Shown here: in pieces, positions 32,169 to 41,988 of the stretch
Layout of the letters: each line of letters opens with the position of its first letter
How positions within the stretch are numbered: position 1 is the stretch's first letter
Source of the DNA: Siphonodentalium dalli
Lineage: Eukaryota > Mollusca > Scaphopoda > Gadilida > Siphonodentaliidae
DNA length: 64,000 nucleotides
Assembly: GCA_032622095.1 (NCBI GenBank)
Contig: CP136066.1
Span: forward strand, 6,721,784-6,785,783
Direction: 5' to 3'
Notes under the pieces: model-generated
What the model was told of the DNA's origin: nothing
Databases searched by the model: none
Seen by the model: only the letters and a program-made list of their open reading frames with translations
Program-made: the position numbers and the translations under genes

Positions 32169-32634
32169 TTTGAAGGGATGCATTTAGTGAATGTTCAGAC
32201 AACAACGATTCAATTATAAGTGGAAAGATTTCCGTCGAGGCCGGAAGTAACCGATAGTTGGATTGCGCATGTTGACGACAATGTCGCCGTTTGATTTTAG
32301 ATGCGAAATCGTGGCGTATCCTTGATAACCTCCACTTGCGACGTAATCGCAGTCGTGTGTACGTAAAAATCGTAGCTGGAAAAGTCGTAGGATAGTCAAT
32401 CACATGCTTTATTCGCGGTTTATTTCTGAAAATCAGAGCAGGGGATACGGAATAAATCCAAAATGATTTGAACTATGTGGAATAGCAAGAGAAATATGAT
32501 GATATTGGAAAATTATTTGGGTCACTCAGATAATTCTTACCTACCTGTACCCTGCATCGCAACTAAAACTGATATGCATTCTCATGTAGGTTTATCATCG
32601 ACCTATGTCTATATGCATGCATACGTCGATGGGT
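32169..32634. other. Gene-free stretch
   Basis: Higher GC than surroundings around 32220-32400, with overlapping minus-strand frames of 61 and 81 codons. No splice-site pair or domain supports a gene. Confidence 0.35.
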
Positions 32635-32994
32635 CAAGTGTCCATTGGCACCGCGGTGTATTTGCCGTTCGGCCCGCGGTGTCAAGTTTGTAACTGCAGT
32701 TGAGCACCGCGGCCGAACGGCAAGTACACCGTGGCCCAACAGCAAGTACACTGTGGCCGAAAGGCAACTACACCGCAGCCGAACGGCATGTACACCGTGG
32801 TTAGATTTCTGGTTTGTATCGTCTTTTTTCAGTTTAATGAACGTACACCGCGGCAATTACACCATGGCCAAACGGCAAGTACACCGCGGCCCAACTGTAG
32901 TTAGCCGGTGGAGCCGCGGTGTAGTTGCATTTCAGCCACGGTGGCAACGCTAACTGCACCGCGGTTAGGTGGACACTTGTTTTGTCAAGCAGGG
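32635..32994 (-). mobile_element. TA-1 MITE, inverted, one end truncated
   Basis: Begins TCAAGTGTCCATTGGCACCG (missing the outer CCCTGCTGGACAAAA) and ends GGACACTTGTTTTGTCAAGC AGGG. Confidence 0.85.
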
Positions 32995-33351
32995 TACATG
33001 CACGATGTTTCAAATATAAAATAAAAATAAATCCTATAAAGTTCAACGACGATAAACAGAGTCGAGGGTAAAAACTAAGTTAGGTCTGATATATCGGATT
33101 TTCGAAGGAAGACGTTAACCGTCTATCAATATCTATTGGTTATACGGAGACGAGAAAAAAATTCCACTCAAGAGATAGTTTTTGATGACTCAGACACATA
33201 AAGAAATCACTATTGGCAAAAGCATATTATACACATGGACAAATCACTATTGGCAAAAAAACATCGTCAATAATAAATAAATAAAATAACCACAATAAAT
33301 GAAGATTTCTTCAGTGTCCTTTGTTTTTTTCCGCGCAAATTGTCCGTTAAA
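32995..33351. other. Gene-free spacer
   Basis: A short direct repeat AAATCACTATTGGCAAAA occurs at about 33205 and 33240. No gene. Confidence 0.4.
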
Positions 33352-33494
33352 ATCACCGCGGTATTGCGAACCGTGACTGCACGCATCGTGGTGTGCGCGG
33401 TGTTGAAGCATTAATAAGCGATATCATACCGCGGTATTAACGGGGTGGCACCGCGTTATAGATGGTCAATTACTTTAAGTATAGCGATACATGT

Positions 33495-33654
33495 ACATGT
33501 AGGATCAGATTGAAGTTCCCCAGTTGACGTTGGTGATGTTCACCCGTTAGTCATCTTGGTTAATGGCGACGGTCTTGAAATTCTTTAACGGTTATAATAC
33601 ATGTAGGTATACCAAAATACCGCCCAGAACTGTACACTTGTCCAATTTTACTAA
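33495..33654. repeat. PalA middle fragment and spacer
   Basis: GATCAGATTGAAGTTCCCCA and GTTGGTGATGTTCACCCGTT are the middle segment of a PalA element; both palindromic arms are missing. Confidence 0.6.
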
Positions 33655-33904
33655 GGCCAAAACAAATTGAATGCGTGTTTCCCGTAACGAGCCCAAAAAA
33701 AATAGGGGCAGGCGGTAGGTAGGCTTTTCATTTTATTTTATTTTTTATGGTCTCGTGTGGGCCATGCCTAACCACCATCAAACACCATACAGTGACCCAG
33801 AGCAACCAACAAATTGGTGATAAAACTGATATATTGAGGGGAAATATATAAAACAGGTCGGTCGGTCGGGTTACGGGAAACACGCATTCAATTTGTTTTG
33901 GGCC
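33655..33904. mobile_element. Harb MITE (PIF/Harbinger-like), 250 bp
   Basis: Inverted ends GGCCAAAACAAATTGAATGC and GCATTCAATTTGTTTTGGGC extend about 36 bp (through GTGTTTCCCGTAAC), flanked by TAA at 33652-33654 and 33905-33907. Three-base TWA duplications with GG-starting ends are the PIF/Harbinger signature. Non-coding interior. Confidence 0.8.
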
Positions 33905-34004
33905 TAATACAACTACCGGTATTGTAGCGCCAGTTGGATGTACATGTACTAGTGAATGCAGCTATGAACATCAAGTTAAGTGATTCTTCTTTTATCTGTG
34001 TAAC

Positions 34005-34404
34005 TTAACCCTTTACCCAACAAAACGGCCAAAACTGGCCAAATAAAGCTTCAACAGCCTAAAATATCTTCGGTCTGTCTCAATAGAACCATACAAATAT
34101 GGATATCATTGGAACCGGTTCCTTGACCACATTGTGATAGTTAGAGTTATGCCCTGTGCCAATGCATTCTCTTATATATGCGAGTCGACCATAGGTCGCC
34201 TCGCATATATAAGAGAATGCATTGGCCTAAAAAAAATCTTTTTTTAACACTTTTTACCATTTTTTCTTACATTCTTTAACAATTTTATAATTTTTAATGT
34301 GTTAAGCCAATGCATTCTCTTATATATGCGAGGCGACCTATGGTCGACTCGCATATATAAGAGAATGCATTGGCACAGGGCCCTTCTGTTGGGTAAAGGG
34401 TTAA
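34005..34404 (+). mobile_element. TTAA-1 MITE, full copy
   Basis: TTAACCCTTTACCCAACAAA at the left and TTCTGTTGGGTAAAGGGTTA A at the right, each including the TTAA target. Unique left part (GGCCAAATAAAGCTTCAACA, ATACAAATATGGATATCATT), then two palindromes (CAATGCATTCTCTTATATAT GCGAG with GTCGACCATAGGTCGCC) separated by an 80-bp T-rich spacer. Nearly identical to the copy at 37755. piggyBac-like target. Confidence 0.92.
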
Positions 34405-35215
34405 CAAGATCCTCATGGACTTATTCTTTTTTTTAACTGTTGGTTAGCACTTCAACACTGCGTGTGCCGCGGTTGCACAACAATGCATGCAGTCCCTGTT
34501 CACAGGCATGAAAATAAAATGCAGTGATTCTCCTTATATCTATGGGACTTAAAGGCATTAATTATAGGTTATATATTTAGAAATAGCAGTCACCAAATTA
34601 TGAAAATTCCCCAAGAATGTACCATCTAGTATAAAATAATGATCCTATGAATGTATTACAGTATATAAAAGAATAGGATTTGTCTGTCTGTTCGGATGTT
34701 ATAAATACTTTAGTTTTTCATAATTTTGATTAAAAAAATTTAATTATATAATTAAAAAAAAAAATCCCCTCTGCACCATCTACATGTATATGTACATACA
34801 TGTAGTTATAGTATACACTTACCTGTACCCTACATGTATATATGGACAATTTTGTGTGAAATAAATTAATCATCAAATTGTCACCACTGGGATCCATATT
34901 CTCTTATTTTCTGTTGCATTTGAGGAGGGTGTTTGGTGTTTGCATAATGTACTAGTAACTTTATGTGTGTTCTATGGACGTGTCCGTTGGCGATTACAGT
35001 CCCTTTCCCCAATGTCATAAGTACCCTATTTTTCCCCTAAGTTCTAGACTCTATGGATTTTGTAAAAAAATTTGTTTAGTGGGAGATAAATTACTAATGT
35101 AGGCATTAATCTGTGGATCAGGTTGGATAATGTGTCAGAGGTGAAATTAGGGATAGGGAAAGGGACCCGCTTCCCCTCCAGTTGAAATCCTGCATATCAT
35201 AACTGTTGATTTTGG
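34405..35215. other. Spacer with a TA-2-related fragment
   Basis: The segment at 34445-34560 (TTCAACACTGCGTGTGCCGC, GCATGCAGTCCCTGTTCACA, ATGCAGTGATTCTCCTTATA) matches 24950-25040. The rest is AT-rich without a gene. Confidence 0.5.
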
Positions 35216-35470
35216 GCAGTGTCTGACATTTGCAGATTGAGGTTCCCATGAATTTAGTGATGCTACTGTGCACACTGGTGCAGAGCGGGCTAACATCACT
35301 AAATTCACCCTCTGGGGACCTCATTCTTCTTAGGCCTCATCTTCACTGGAAAGTATCTTTAGTATCAAGTATTTTCTTTAATTTCTATTTTAGTTTAGTT
35401 TCTTTTTCTTTCTATCCCCAAATTGGCAGGCAACACAATGCATAATTGAGGTGCACAATGCGTGCACATC
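35216..35470 (+). mobile_element. PalA MITE, partial
   Basis: GTGTCTGACATTTGCAGATT, GAGGTTCCCATGAATTTAGT, then CATCACTAAATTCACCCTCT GGGGACCTC and TTAGGCCTCATCTTC. It ends with TTGGCAGGCAACACAATGCA; the second palindrome is absent. Confidence 0.75.
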
Positions 35471-35509
35471 ACCTTTTTAACCATCATGGAACTTAAATCT
35501 GTGTCTATA

Positions 35510-35856
35510 TACCGCTATTCTCAAAGTAATGGACCAGAAAAACGGGGTGATACCCCGGTCATGACCGCGGTGATACCGGTAATAAATGGTAGCGGTATCG
35601 AGACGGTCATGGCGGTGGAGTTACGGTATTGGGCGATAATGATACCACGGTCTTTTAGCGGGCACCGCATTAATTTTGTTGAATACCGCAGTGATTTTCA
35701 TGGAACTCTTGGAGGGGAGGTATTTACTCACACATACTTGTCGCGTTAACAAGCGGTATCAGTACCGCGGTATTGGAGGATACAGCGGTATAGTACCGCC
35801 ATATTAACGGGGTGACACCACGTTATTGGTGGTCAATTACTTTAAGTATAGCGGTA
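35510..35856 (-). mobile_element. TA-2 MITE, full copy, inverted
   Basis: TACCGCTATTCTCAAAGTAA to TTACTTTAAGTATAGCGGTA, 347 bp. The duplicated AATTTTGTTGAATACCGC block is present once. Confidence 0.88.
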
Positions 35857-35869
35857 AGTCTCCCATGGC

Positions 35870-36010
35870 AGATGAGAACCATGCAGAATGAGGTCCACAG
35901 AGGATGAATTTGGTGAAGCTATCCCACTTTAGCATCACTAAATAAAAGTAAATTTCACCCTTTGCGAACCTTATTCTGCAAATGTCCGGCACCATATTTT
36001 CAAGCTTGAT
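35870..36010 (-). mobile_element. PalA MITE, fragment
   Basis: GCAGATGAGAACCATGCAGA, GAGGATGAATTTGGTGAAGC, CATCACTAAAT, TTTCACCCTTTGCGAACC and TTCTGCAAATGTCCGGCACC: one diverged palindrome with its outer end. Confidence 0.65.
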
Positions 36011-36155
36011 ATTGGAGTTCGATTATGAAATGTGAGCACATTGCACTTCAACGTTTATTGGCATCTTTTTTTATATAAACAATCAATGATGGATCACAAT
36101 CTGTCATTCAGTGCATTCAAGTCAATCACAGTAGAGTATTGATCGTGGTATAAAA

Positions 36156-36352
36156 TACAGTAATGCCCAAAGTAATTGACCACCTAACCACAGCAGAATT
36201 ATGGGTAACTTTTCAGAATTTAGTCGGAAATATATATGGCTCGGCGAGAGCTTTCCGATGAATGGCAACAAGCCATATTTCCGACTAAATCCTGAAAAGT
36301 TACCCATAATTCTGCTGTGGTTAAGGGGTCGATTACGTAGGGCATTAACGTA
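36156..36352. mobile_element. TA-3 hairpin MITE
   Basis: TACAGTAATGCCCAAAGTAA and ACCACAGCAGAATTATGGGT, then AGCTTTCCGATGAATGGCAA and the mirrored half ending GGGCATTAACGTA. The left arm is shorter than the right (lost GCCATTCATCGGAAAG). Confidence 0.85.
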
Positions 36353-36383
36353 GATCATTCTATGAATCTCTACTATATATGGC

Positions 36384-36570
36384 TAACTCCCATAGAGAGC
36401 CCCACACAGATAGAAGGATCTATTACTGACTCTCGTCTGCTCGTGTCTGAGGGGCACCATATGGGTTAATTAGGGCATTACTGTAATTGTTTGTTCTATT
36501 ACTCCCCTCTCATATCCATAAGCCTTGATCTAGTTAACCCATAGAGAGCCCCACATAGACTGGAGTAGCC
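36384..36570. mobile_element. TTAA-3 mini-MITE and a second left end
   Basis: Left CTCCCATAGAGAGCCCCACA, right GAGGGGCACCATATGGGTTA A (36384-36469) with TCTCGTCTGCTCGTGTCTGA near the centre. A further left end TTAACCCATAGAGAGCCCCA starts at 36534 without a matching right end. Confidence 0.65.
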
Positions 36571-36587
36571 AAATAGATTCCCATAGC

Positions 36588-37012
36588 AGGCCTCAGCAGA
36601 ATGAGGTCCCTAGAGGGTGCATTTAGTGGCGCTTTTCTGCACGTTGGGCTAGCGTCACCAAATTAACCCTCTGGGAACCTCATTCTGCTGAGGCCTCAAC
36701 TGCTATGGGAAATCTAGGATCAGATTGAAGTTCCCCAGTTGAAGTTGGTGATGTTCACCCATTATTCACCTCGATTATGCATTTTATGTTCTACAAATTA
36801 AGGGATATAAAAATAGAACAGAAAAGAAAAAGTAACTAAAAACAATGTTAATTTCAGACATCAAAATATTTCCAAGAAGATGAGGCCCAATCAGAATGAG
36901 GTCCCGAGAGGGTGTATTTAGTGATACTAGCCCACTGTGTGGGGCAGTGTCACTAAATTCTCCCTCTGGGGACCCCATTCTGCAAATGACAGACACACTA
37001 TTTCAAGATTTG
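36588..37012 (-). mobile_element. PalA MITE, full copy
   Basis: Two palindromes at 36600-36695 and 36890-36990 with the shared middle (GATCAGATTGAAGTTCCCCA, CACCCATTATTCACCTCG). The outer end CTGCAAATGACAGACACACT is at the right. Confidence 0.85.
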
Positions 37013-37131
37013 TGTCGACTCCGTGTTTGAGTCGACTCCGTGTTTGCTCATTGTTGTTTTTATATTGATTTACGATTGGATGTGACTGAATCTGATTGTA
37101 TCATTGTCCAGTCTAATTGAGTCTAATTATG

Positions 37132-37238
37132 TTGAACCCACAGGGAGCCTCACACAGACGGAAGCATGCACTAAGGAGTGTTGTCTGCTGCAGTCTACAT
37201 GTACATGTATATGTATGTGGGGGCTCTCTATGGGTTAA
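37132..37238. mobile_element. TTAA-3 mini-MITE, 107 bp
   Basis: TTGAACCCACAGGGAGCCTC and GGGGGCTCTCTATGGGTTAA are inverted ends. The centre has GAGTGTTGTCTGCTGCAG. The right TTAA is intact; the left is TTGA. Confidence 0.7.
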
Positions 37239-37754
37239 TGTGACTGCTTGTACGATTGTTCAGTCTAATTCAGTCTAATTATGCTACATCATGTATTGTG
37301 TAAATACAGTATGCCTACAAGACCGTATCTCTGTTATGCCACATGTCACTGGATCTGAGATTTTTTAAATACCCAATCTAAAAGATGGGGGGGGGGGTGG
37401 ATGTACTGGATTACATGTGCATCTGTGCATTGGGCATACATGCTTCTGTCAGCTGATATATCTCAACCATGGGTTATCGGATCTCGGTGAAATTTGGTAT
37501 GGAGGTTTTGCATCAAGAGGGCTTTCAAAAGAGGGTTTATTAACGTTGTTCACATTTTCCGTTCAAGAGTTACAATGTATCTCTCTTTGATAACTGATAA
37601 TGTTGGATTTCTGTCCGTCTGCTCATTTCTCTCAACCATGGTTTATCAAATCTCAATTGGAATTTGGTTTGCAGGTTTGTTATCAGGGGGGGGGGGGGGG
37701 GGGGTGCTTTCAAAAGAAGGTTTATTAATATTGTTCACATTTTCAGTTCGAGAG
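37239..37754 (+). repeat. Diverged tandem duplication with G runs
   Basis: TCTCAACCATGGGTTATC.. through CTTTCAAAAGAGGGTTTATT and CACATTTTCCGTTCAAGAGT (37463-37572) is followed by a second copy at 37630-37755. The second copy has a 19-G run at about 37686 and is interrupted by TTAA-1 at its end. Confidence 0.65.
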
Positions 37755-38145
37755 TTAACCCTTTACCCAACAAACCGGCCAAAACCGGCCAAATAAAGCT
37801 TCAACAGCCTAAAATATCTTCGGTCTGTCTCAATAGAACCATACAAATATGGATATCATTGGAACCGGCTCCTTGACCACATTGTGATAGTTACAGTTAT
37901 GCCCTGTGCCAATGCATTCTCTTATATATGCGAGTCGACCATAGGTCGCCTCGCATATATAAGAGAATGCATTGGCCTAAAAAATCTTTTTTTAACACTT
38001 TTTACCATTTTTTCTTACATTCTTTAACAATTTTATAATTTTTAATGTGTTAAGCCAATGCATTATCTTATATATGCGAGGCGACCTATGGTCGACTCGC
38101 ATATATAAGAGAATGCATTGGCCCTTCTGTTGGGTAAAGGGTTAA
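37755..38145 (+). mobile_element. TTAA-1 MITE, full copy
   Basis: TTAA at 37755-37758 and 38142-38145, inverted ends CCCTTTACCCAACA. By eye it differs from 34005-34404 at only a few sites plus a lost CACAGG near the right end. Confidence 0.92.
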
Positions 38146-38324
38146 AACACTAATAGTACATTTTCCTTGGGCTCTCAAGAATCTATAATATTGTTGAAAG
38201 ATTATTGAAACCACAGACTCAGAAGGAAACTAGATCTATAATTATGTAATTTTTATAAAAAATTAACACAGAAGTCAGTTCAATCCATTGTGATAGTATC
38301 ATTTGAAACTTCCAAGCTGTAGGT

Positions 38325-38415
38325 CACTCTTGTATACATATATCACAAGCTGTGGGTCACTCTTTTATACATATATCACAAGCTGTGGGTCACTCTTTTA
38401 TACATATATCACATG
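38325..38415 (+). repeat. 33-bp tandem repeat, 3 copies
   Basis: AGCTGTGGGTCACTCTTTTA plus TACATATATCACA repeats. The first copy reads AGCTGTAGGTC. Confidence 0.85.
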
Positions 38416-38811
38416 CATAACATTTCAGATATAATATTGTAATGCGTAACACATAGCTATTTTTCATATGTATACATAAGACAGACATAATTTAATTAAT
38501 ATGATTTGTTCTCCAATAAATCTTTGAAACCTTGCTACAAACCGATATTGATAATGGACAAACCACATTGGTACTAGTATACATGTAGATGACACAATTT
38601 ATAGGTCGGTTGGCAACTTGGTGCGCCTTATTACATGCATGATATTCTGTAGGCAAGATCCAAGTTATTTAATCACGAATTCTGATCACTTTACATTCAT
38701 GGCTTTTTCTAAAATTTCCATAATCTGCATCGCTTGATATAATAAAATCCTACACAGGGGAACGGCAGCAGGGAAATGATACAGAATAACAGATTGAAGC
38801 TATTGATGCAA
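38416..38811. other. Gene-free spacer
   Basis: AT-rich; no gene or known repeat recognised. Confidence 0.4.
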
Positions 38812-39797
38812 TATTAACCCATTCTATACTAACGGCTAAAGCATCATTGATGAGTAGTTATCTTATTAACCCATTCTATACTAACGGCTAAAGCATCATT
38901 GATGAGTAGTTATCTTATTAACCCATTCTATACTAACGGCTAAAGCATCATTGATGAGTAGTTATCTTATTAACCCGTTCTATACTAAATGCTAAGGCAT
39001 CATTGATGAGTAGTTATCTTATTAACCCGTTCTATACTAACGGCTAAAGCATCATTGATGAGTAGTTATCTTATTAACCCATTCTATACTAACGGCTAAA
39101 GCATCATTGATGAGTAGTTATCTTATTAACCCGTTCTATACTAAAGGCTAAAGCATCATTGATGAGTAGTTATCTTATTAACCCGTTCTATACTAACGGC
39201 TAAAGCATCATTGATGAGTAGTTATCTTATTAACCCATTCTATACTAACGGCTAAAGCATCATTGATGAGTAGTTATCTTATTAACCCATTCTATACTAA
39301 CGGCTAAAGCATCATTGATGAGTAGTTATCTTATTAACCCGTTCTATACCAAATGCTAAAGCATCATTGATGAGTAGTTATCTTATTAACCCATTCTATA
39401 CTAACGGCTAAAGCATCATTGATGAGTAGTTATCTTATTAACCCATTCTATACTAAATGCTAAAGCATCATTGATGAGTAGTTATCTTATTAACCCGTTC
39501 TATACTAAATGCTAAAGCATCATTGATGAGTAGTTATCTTATTAACCCATTCTATACTAAAGGCTAAAGCATCATTGATGAGTAGTTATCTTATTAACCC
39601 GTTCTATACCAAATGCTAAAGCATCATTGATGAGTAGTTATCTTATTAACCCATTCTATACTAACGGCTAAAGCATCATTGATGAGTAGTTATCTTATTA
39701 ACCCGTTCTATACTAACGGCTAAAGCATCATTGATTAGTAGTTATCTTATTAACCCGTTCTATACTGAAGGCTAAAGCATCATTGATGAGTAGTTGT
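38812..39797 (+). repeat. 52-bp satellite, 19 copies
   Basis: Units TTAACCCATTCTATACTAAC, GGCTAAAGCATCATTGATGA, GTAGTTATCTTA. Two alternating variants are CCATT/CCGTT and AACGGC/AAATGC. A lone degenerate unit lies at about 40220-40262, and the array edge AGTAGTTGTCCCATAGGAAA resembles 1447 (AGTTATCCCACAGGAAA). Confidence 0.97.
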
Positions 39798-39827
39798 CCC
39801 ATAGGAAATGTTCAGATAATAAGTTTA

Positions 39828-40215
39828 AAGTGCTGTGAAACACTCAGGTAGGGTGATAAAATAGAAATGGAGAATAATCTTGTTCAAAGTAGTTATTTTT
39901 ACAAATATTATATTTATATTTAAATTGACAACACACACCGACATTCTTATATATTATTTAAATGCATTGACTGCCGATGGCGAAATCTTTTTCGTTAGTT
40001 TATCACCGATAGAAGCGTCCCGATTCTAGTAGTAAATATTTACAATTTAGCGTAGTTCAGACAATGTTTTCCATGGAGTGGTACGGACCGTACGGTCGAT
40101 TTGCTTGAGATTTTCGGTGATGCTAGTAGAATGCTACATTCTTCCAGTTGGCAGAGCACCTGAATACTAACTTACAATGTATCAGTTTCGCGCACCCGAA
40201 TAAGTACATAATATA
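39828..40215 (+). repeat. Dispersed repeat R, copy 1
   Basis: Aligns with 54535-54925: TGGAGAATAATCTTGTTCAA, AATTGACAACACAC, GATGGCGAAATC, CCCGATTC.AGTAGTAAATA, TTTACAATT, GACAATGTTTT, GGAGTGGTAC and CTCCAGTTG. Function unknown. Confidence 0.75.
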
Positions 40216-40612
40216 TCTTTAACCCTTTCTAAAGACTAAAGCATCGTTGATGAGTAGTTATCCCATATGAAATTACATTATGTACATGTAGATCATGCCA
40301 TGAATCTCTACTCTGGCTAATGCCCATAGAGATCATATTCCACCAGTAGATCTTGGTTAAAGGGGTGCTGTACACTAAATCCGGCCATTCATGGGACCAT
40401 CTGATTTTATACTGAACAGAATATATGCAACAAGTGAATGAATTTAAGCCATGGATTAGTGCAAAATACACTTGTGTGTTCTATGAACGATGTAATCAAC
40501 ATACCGGTAGTAATTATAAAGAAAATGAATTTATGACTCCAGCCATTTATTCATTTTCATTATAATTATCATGTTGTTTGCATTGGTTCATAGAACACAC
40601 AAGTGCATTTTT

Positions 40613-41987
40613 ATGTTTACCCATACCATGTATGGTAAACATAGTGTCGTTGTCCGGATTGACCACTCGTCGTCCGTCCGTCCGTCCGTCTGTCCGTCCG
40701 TCTGTCCGTCCGTCTGTCCGTCCGTCTGTCCGTCCGTAGACACTTTACGTGTAATGCGATAACTCAAACATTTTTTACCTGATCAAAACCAAATATTGTA
40801 TATGGGGTTTTCAGCCCAAAATACAGATCGAGTTCGAATATGGGTTTGATCCGACTTTTTTGTACAGAGTTATGGCCCTTTTTCGACTTAGAATTCACGC
40901 ATTCTGCCATAACTCAAACATTTTTTATCTGATCGGAACCAAATTTGGTATGTGAGTTTCTCAGCCCAAAATACAGATCGAGTTCGAATATGGGTTTGAT
41001 CCGAGTTTTTTTTACGGAGTTATGGCCCTTTTTCGACTTAGAATTCATTAATTCTGCCATAACTCAAACATTTTTTATCTGATTGGAACCAAATTTGGTG
41101 TATGAGTTTCTCAGACCAACATACAGATTGAGTTCGAATATGGGTTTGATCGGATTTTTTTTAATGGAGTTATGGTCCTTTGACCTATAATTCACACATA
41201 CATGTACATGTACTTCGATAAATCAACCATTTTTCATCTGATAGGAACCAAATTTGGTATGTGAGTTTCTCAACTCAAAATACAGAACGAGTTTGAATAT
41301 GGGTTAGATCCAATTTGTTATACCAGAGATATGGCCCTTTTTAAACTAAGAATTATCCAGATTATAACCCAAGTAACTTACAATTAATGAATACCTGCTT
41401 CTCTGTGAGCAAGATAAAAGACAATATAGTTTATTGCTTTGAGAGTTATTTATACCGGGTAGCCCTCATATGTTAGCTCTGTATAAGAGACACAGATTAG
41501 TGAATTATTGGATAAATTGATTTAGCTATCTTTTTAACCACAACTTAGCCATGTGAATTTATTTAACTAGACCAATGGAGCTCTCTAAGTCCTTGGATGA
41601 TGGGACTACATTGGATCAAACAGGGCAGAGATAGGTGATTTAACCCCTTTTACCCATTCCATGTCTTTTAACCTTTTCCATTAAATAAATAATTATAATA
41701 TTTTGATATCTCACATGGCAATTTGCAACAACATGAATAGAACTGCTTACACTATGATAGTGGTGACAGGCTCTAGAGTTTAGATGTTATATTAACCCTT
41801 CTATATTGACTCATACATTCCAATAATTTGTGTTATTACTGGTTATTATGTACATTTGTCATATACTACTTTAGATCATAACAGTATACTCTATAATTCA
41901 ACATTAAAAGATTATGATTCTGATCATAACAATTTACTATCGCCAAGGGATGGGTTAAACATCTGCCGATCGTGATCGGCCTCTCGT
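40613..41987 (+). mobile_element. Helentron-like non-autonomous element A
   Basis: 5' end ATGTTTACCCATACCATGTA TGGTAAACAT is a short hairpin, followed by a TCCG/TCTG microsatellite and four cores of about 149 bp (ATAACTCAAACATTTTTTAT, GAGTTCGAATATGGGTTTGA, GAGTTATGGCCCTTTTTCGA). The 3' end has ATGGGTTAAACATCT and the hairpin GCCGATCGTGATCGGC then CTCTCGT. A 5' terminal motif repeated inverted just before a 3' hairpin, T-T insertion and tandem cores fit Helentron/HINE (oyster pearl-like) elements. No Rep/helicase gene. Confidence 0.75.
40673..40738 (+). repeat. TCCG/TCTG microsatellite
   Basis: CCGTCCGTCCGTCTGTCCGT repeated. Homologous tracts are at 42052-42094 and 45420-45463, always near the 5' end of a Helentron-like element. 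Confidence 0.95.
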
Positions 41988-41988
41988 T

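Larger units (their letters stand above)
31964..33489 (+). mobile_element. TA-2 MITE ends 1.3 kb apart, possibly one split element
   Basis: A left end (TACCGCTATTCTCAAAGTAA through GATTTTCATGGAACTCTTTG) occupies 31964-32168. A right end (AATCACCGCGGTATTGCGAA through AATTACTTTAAGTATAGCGA) occupies 33352-33489. Between them lie unique sequence and a TA-1 MITE. It may be one larger TA-2 relative or two separate truncated copies. Confidence 0.55.

Noticed and set aside
32158-32403. Two overlapping minus-strand frames, one reading YVASGGYQGYATISHLKSNG
   Set aside because: The peptide looks protein-like, but two frames overlap, no convincing splice sites or partner exons are visible and I recognise no family.
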